64,000 nucleotides of DNA, taken from positions 124,001 to 188,000 of the forward strand of contig NZ_JAGPXE010000004.1 in the NCBI RefSeq assembly GCF_018070075.1. The letters are read 5' to 3'. The notes below the pieces were generated by a model. It was not told where the DNA came from and searched no databases. It worked only from the letters and a program-made list of their open reading frames with translations. This DNA is from Saccharopolyspora endophytica (GTDB taxonomy: Bacteria > Actinomycetota > Actinomycetes > Mycobacteriales > Pseudonocardiaceae). Made by a program: the position numbers and the translations under genes. Below are positions 60,680 to 64,000 of this stretch, in pieces (position 1 is the first letter of the stretch; each line of letters starts with the position of its first letter).

Positions 60680-61588
60680 GTGACCGCAAGGCTGCCGTCC
60701 AGCATCGAGATCGTGGAGGTCGGGCCGCGCGACGGCCTGCAGAACGAGAGCACCTTGCTGCCCACGGCGACGAAGGTGGAGCTCATCGAGCGGGCGATCG
60801 CAGCGGGTGCGCGCCGGATCGAGGCCGTCTCCTTCGTGCATCCGCGGCTCGTGCCGCAGATGGCCGACGCCGAGGCGGTGATGGCCGCCGTCCCGCGGCG
60901 CGACGACGTCTTCTACTCGGGCCTGGTGCTCAACCGGCGCGGTTTCGACCGCGCGCTGGACACCGGGTTGACGGAGGTCAACGTCGTGGTCGTGGCCACC
61001 GACGAGTTCAGCGAGCGGAATCAGGGCGTCACCACCGAGGAAGGCCTGCGCACCTGGGAGGACATCGCCGCGCGCGCCCACGCCGTCGGGGTGCGCCCGG
61101 TGGCCACGATCGCCGTGGCGTTCGGCTGCCCGTTCGAGGGGCCGGTGAGCAGCGATCACGTTGTCGAGCTGGCGCGCCGCATCGCCGAGGCGGGCCCGTT
61201 CGAACTCGCCCTGGCCGACACCATCGGCGCGGGCGTGCCCACCCAGGTCGGCGAGCTGGTCGGCAGGATCCGCGAGACGACCGGCGCCCGCCTGCGCTGC
61301 CACTTCCACAACACACGGAACACCGGCTACGCCAACGCCTTCGCCGCCGCGACAGCCGGTGTGTCCACGTTGGACGCCAGCGTGGGCGGGATCGGTGGTT
61401 GCCCCTTCGCTCCCGACGCCACCGGCAACATCGCCACCGAGGACCTCGAACACCTGTTGACCGGCATGGGGGTGCGCACCGGTCTCGACCTGGAAGGACT
61501 GTCGCGCACGGGAACGTGGATCGGCGAGCGGCTGGGCAAGGAGGTTCCCGCGCTGCTCGGCAGGGCAGGCCCGTTCCCGCAGCGGTGA
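60680..61588 (+). CDS. HMG-CoA lyase-type enzyme
   Basis: This 302-aa enzyme of the DRE-TIM family has the divalent-metal Asp in EVGPRDGLQNE, the His pair in CHFHNTRNTGYAN, and the catalytic Cys loop in GGIGGCPFAPDATGNIATEDL. It cleaves 3-hydroxy-3-methylglutaryl-CoA or a related branched acyl-CoA to acetyl-CoA/acetoacetate-type products. GTG 60680 has AAAGGAGG 5 nt upstream. It is divergent from the GntR/CoA-transferase genes and shares their operators. Confidence 0.92.
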   Translation: MTARLPSSIEIVEVGPRDGLQNESTLLPTATKVELIERAIAAGARRIEAVSFVHPRLVPQMADAEAVMAAVPRRDDVFYSGLVLNRRGFDRALDTGLTEVNVVVVATDEFSERNQGVTTEEGLRTWEDIAARAHAVGVRPVATIAVAFGCPFEGPVSSDHVVELARRIAEAGPFELALADTIGAGVPTQVGELVGRIRETTGARLRCHFHNTRNTGYANAFAAATAGVSTLDASVGGIGGCPFAPDATGNIATEDLEHLLTGMGVRTGLDLEGLSRTGTWIGERLGKEVPALLGRAGPFPQR

Positions 61589-61620
61589 CCAGCAGACCTC
61601 ATCCGAACCGTCCGCGTGAG

Positions 61621-61655
61621 AGCGCCGAGCACCCCGCATCGGGATGCTCGGCGCT
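61621..61655. terminator. Bidirectional hairpin between the lyase and subtilase genes
   Basis: Eleven-nt arms AGCGCCGAGCA (61621-61631) and TGCTCGGCGCT (61645-61655) are perfect. The stem extends inside with CCC/GGG after a mismatch. It lies 32 nt after the lyase stop and 11 nt before the subtilase stop. Confidence 0.85.
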
Positions 61656-61666
61656 TCTGGCCCGGT

Positions 61667-62881
61667 CTAGAAGCCGGAGACGTCGAGGAGGGGTTCCTGG
61701 GTTCCGTCGGGGTCTTGCGACGGCCAGGTCCAGTCCTTCGTTCCCGCTGCCCTCAAGGCGTTCTTGACCTGCTCCGGGGACGCGGTCGGGTTGGTCGCCT
61801 TGTGGAGGGCGGCGCCTCCCGCCACGTGCGGTGCGGCCATGGAGGTCCCGGAGATCGTGTTGTAGGTGCCGTTGGGCCAGGTGGAGTTGATGCACACGCC
61901 CGGTGCGATCAGGTCGACGTCGGCGCCGAAGTTGGAGAAGTCGGCGAAGGTGTCGTCCTCGTCGTCCCGGCAGGTCGCCGGAGCGCCGCCGCCCGGTCGG
62001 CCGTTGAAGTCGGCCAGCGCGCTGACGGTGATGACCTCGTCGTAGGCGGCCGGGACGCTGTCCTTGGCGTCGGCGGCGTCGTTGCCCGCGGCGACCGCGA
62101 AGGTGACGCCGGCCGAGACCGCGCGGCAGATCGCCTGGTGCTCGGAATCGCCGCTGCTGCGGCCGCACTGCCCGTCGTCGGTGCCCTCGCCGCCGAGGCT
62201 CATGTTGGCCACGTCGATCTGCCCGGCGTTGGCCGCGACGTAGTCGATGCCGCAGACGACGTCGGCCGTGGTGCCGACGCCCGCGTCGTTGAGGACCTTG
62301 ACCGGCCAGATCCGCGCGCCCGGCGCGACGCCGACGACGCCGTCACCGTTGTCGAGCGCGCCGATCGTGCCCGCGACGTGCGTGCCGTGACCGTGGCCGT
62401 CCTCCGGAGGCAGTATCGGCAGCGTGCAGTTCTTGCCGCCCACCACGTTGAGGTCGGGGTGGTCGCTGTCCACGCCGGTGTCGATGACCGCGACGTCGAC
62501 GTCGGTGCGCTGGTCGGTGCCGTCGATCCCGGCGGTCGGGCTGGCGTCGGCGTTGGCGCGGTCGACGCCGGTGGGCAGCGACTGAGCGGTGCTGCGCACC
62601 TGGCGGACCGGCTCCACCCAGGCCACGTCGGGATCGGCCGCGATGCGGTCGCGCGACTGCTCGCTCATCCGGCCGGAGTAGCCCTTCAGCGCCGACTGGT
62701 AGAGGTGCCCGACCTTGGCGCCGTTGTCCTGGGAGTGCTTGTTCGCCTTGGCCTTCGCGTCGGTGCCGTCCTTGAGCACCACGATGTAGTCGCCCTCGGG
62801 CGCGGGCGCGGCCTGCGCGGTCAGCCCCGTCGCACCCGCTAAAGCGCAGGCCAGCAGGATCGCCGTGGTTCGTCTTCGCAT
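61667..62881 (-). CDS. Secreted S8 subtilisin-like protease, intact triad
   Basis: This is a 404-aa preproprotein: signal peptide (1-24), I9-type propeptide (YIVVLKDGTDAKAKANKHS..., about 30-95), then the subtilase domain. The triad is complete: Asp in VAVIDTGVDSDHPDL, His in GHGHGTHVAGTIG and Ser in ISGTSMAAPHVAGGAAL, with the oxyanion Asn in VAAGNDAADA. It should be a free extracellular endopeptidase, unlike the ESX mycosin, as it has no C-terminal membrane helix. It is convergent with the lyase gene. Confidence 0.93.
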   Translation of the reverse strand: MRRRTTAILLACALAGATGLTAQAAPAPEGDYIVVLKDGTDAKAKANKHSQDNGAKVGHLYQSALKGYSGRMSEQSRDRIAADPDVAWVEPVRQVRSTAQSLPTGVDRANADASPTAGIDGTDQRTDVDVAVIDTGVDSDHPDLNVVGGKNCTLPILPPEDGHGHGTHVAGTIGALDNGDGVVGVAPGARIWPVKVLNDAGVGTTADVVCGIDYVAANAGQIDVANMSLGGEGTDDGQCGRSSGDSEHQAICRAVSAGVTFAVAAGNDAADAKDSVPAAYDEVITVSALADFNGRPGGGAPATCRDDEDDTFADFSNFGADVDLIAPGVCINSTWPNGTYNTISGTSMAAPHVAGGAALHKATNPTASPEQVKNALRAAGTKDWTWPSQDPDGTQEPLLDVSGF

Positions 62882-62984
62882 CGAAACCCCTCCGTTGATC
62901 CGACCTCTCGCCGACCACGACGACGTGCGACATCAACTCACGACGGCAGACCGCCCAGTCGGTACGAGCATGGCTGAAGACCAT

Positions 62985-63006
62985 GACATGCGAGTTGACG
63001 CATGTC
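62985..63006. promoter_or_regulatory. Inverted repeat upstream of the subtilase gene
   Basis: Perfect 8-bp arms GACATGCG and CGCATGTC are separated by AGTTGA. It lies 104 bp upstream of the subtilase start in the 389-bp divergent gap 62882-63270. It could be an operator. Confidence 0.55.
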
Positions 63007-63085
63007 CAGATCTCGATCACTCAAAATCGTTGTCGGAGTTGTTATTTCGACACCCACCCCTCCGCTTCTTACGATTCGGCAATAA

Positions 63086-63099
63086 TGTTCGGCCGAACA
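63086..63099. promoter_or_regulatory. Palindrome TGTTCGGCCGAACA in the same gap
   Basis: This is a perfect 14-bp palindrome in the more AT-rich centre of the divergent region between the subtilase gene and the partial endonuclease/phosphatase gene. No regulator gene is next to it. Nothing else was seen in this gap. Confidence 0.5.
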
Positions 63100-63270
63100 A
63101 CCGGATGATCTCCTTCCGATACGTGGTTTTCGGAGGAAGTCGACTTCGCATCACGCGGGGGAAGATCTCAGGTGAAGGGCCGGAGAACGCGACCCCGCGG
63201 GTATTGCGCGCGGCGCAGCGACCTGGCGACGCTCTTCGAGTCCGGAGAATTCCTGCGCGAGGAGGGCGTC

Positions 63271-64000
63271 GTGGTCACGTTAGGCACGTGGAATCTGGAG
63301 AACCTGTTCCGCCCGGGCAGCGACGGCGGACCCGACTCCGCCCAGGAGTACCAGGCCAAGCTGGACTCGCTGGCCGCGACCATCACCTCGATCGCGCCGG
63401 ACGTGCTGGCCGTGCAGGAGGTCGGTGACCCCGAGGCACTCGCGGACCTGATCGGCAAGCTCGAAGGCCGGTGGCACACCGAGCTCGCCGAGCCCGACGG
63501 TCGCGGCATCCGCGTCGGCTTCTGCTCCCGGCACCCGCTGACCGACCTCGCGCAGGTCACCGACTTCCCCGAACAGCTCCAGCCCGTGCAGACCACCGAC
63601 GACGGCGAGACCGTCCGGCAGATGAGCCGTCCCGTGCTGCAGGCCGGCGTCGAGATCGACGGACAGCACCTCACCCTGCTGACCTGCCACCTCAAGTCGA
63701 AGCTGCTGACCTACCCGGGCGGCCGGTTCAACCCGCGCGACGAGGACGAACGCGCCCGCTACGCGGTCTACGCGCTCGACCGGCGGGCCGCCGAGGCCGC
63801 CACCGTCCGCGTCCACGCCACCCAGCTGCTCGAAGGCCGCGGTCAGGAGCGGGCCGTGGTGGTCCTCGGCGACCTCAACGACACCCCCGACGCCGCGACC
63901 ACGACGCTGCTGCACGGGCCGCCCGGATCCGAGATCGGCACGCCCGGGTTCGACCGCCCCGACCAGGGCGACGGAGCGCGGCTGTGGAACCTGGCCGGCC
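63271..64000 (+). CDS. Endonuclease/exonuclease/phosphatase family protein, 3' end off the window
   Basis: The first 243 codons are visible. Family motifs are LGTWNLENLF at the start (Asn metal/phosphate site), VLAVQEVGD (catalytic Glu), LTLLTCHLKSKL and VVVLGDLNDTPDAATTTLL (Asp/Asn pair). Such enzymes cleave phosphodiesters in DNA, RNA or lipids. There is no signal peptide. The GTG start has GAGGAGG 5 nt upstream. Codon 4 is TTA (63280-63282), rare in this kind of genome. Confidence 0.85.
   Translation, partial: MVTLGTWNLENLFRPGSDGGPDSAQEYQAKLDSLAATITSIAPDVLAVQEVGDPEALADLIGKLEGRWHTELAEPDGRGIRVGFCSRHPLTDLAQVTDFPEQLQPVQTTDDGETVRQMSRPVLQAGVEIDGQHLTLLTCHLKSKLLTYPGGRFNPRDEDERARYAVYALDRRAAEAATVRVHATQLLEGRGQERAVVVLGDLNDTPDAATTTLLHGPPGSEIGTPGFDRPDQGDGARLWNLAG

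Noticed and set aside
61616-62842. A 408-codon plus-strand frame opposite the subtilase
   Set aside because: It is a Val/Asp/Gly/Ala-rich shadow; the minus strand has a signal peptide and a full catalytic triad.

Overview
The window is very GC-rich, uses GTG and TTG starts freely, and carries a type VII (ESX) secretion locus, many LacI/TetR/GntR regulators, an S-adenosylmethionine methyltransferase of the DUF574 type and DUF3040. This is a filamentous actinomycete chromosome. A member of the Pseudonocardiaceae, possibly Saccharopolyspora, fits best, but that is an inference from gene content and not a measured match. No rRNA, tRNA, CRISPR array, insertion sequence or phage gene was seen.

Region 1 (1-18602) is the ESX locus, split into two divergent units around a 238-bp intergenic region. 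The leftward unit reads eccD, eccB, two WXG100-type small proteins, a 127-aa helical protein, a 1043-aa protein with PGRS-like glycine repeats, a YbaB/EbfC protein, a 110-aa protein, and a CpnT-like polymorphic toxin that runs off the left edge. The rightward unit reads eccC (one fused three-ATPase polypeptide), mycP (mycosin), then a large LuxR-type ATP-binding regulator. The mycosin has lost all three catalytic residues. No eccE or eccA is visible.

Region 2 (19006-30155) holds an ECF sigma factor, a LacI/MFS/kinase sugar operon, a DJ-1/PfpI protein, a PucR-type regulator, and a small beta-1,3-glucan regulon: a GH55-like and a GH64 secreted enzyme, each with an identical 14-bp palindromic operator, flanking a LacI repressor.

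Region 3 (30343-36909) is drug/xenobiotic related: a TetR-MFS-esterase operon, a MarR regulator, an arylamine N-acetyltransferase, a macrolide-type glycosyltransferase and a class III nucleotide cyclase.

Region 4 (37070-40672) is a second type VII effector-like module (YbaB, a 550-aa WXG protein, two related small proteins), ending in an unusual repeat.

Region 5 (40720-54323) contains mixed metabolism: ArsR/VOC, a cystathionine gamma-synthase/lyase family enzyme with an Lrp regulator, a rifampin phosphotransferase-like enzyme, a GNAT remnant, a Rieske oxygenase with a Rieske ferredoxin, NfeD/SPFH, MerR, a SulP transporter, a DUF574 methyltransferase and a secreted M28 peptidase.

Region 6 (54408-64000) contains a TetR regulator and a secreted cutinase/PET-hydrolase homologue, a P-loop kinase, an acyl-CoA catabolic cluster (solute symporter pair, class III CoA-transferase, GntR, HMG-CoA lyase-type enzyme) with paired operators, an intact secreted subtilase, and a partial endonuclease/phosphatase-family gene.

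A recurring theme is repeats in sense orientation just after stop codons. There is a three-unit element with a 24-bp period (two copies), an element in the esx operon with near-identical ends (two copies plus a partial third), and perfect hairpins, one of which includes a stop codon.
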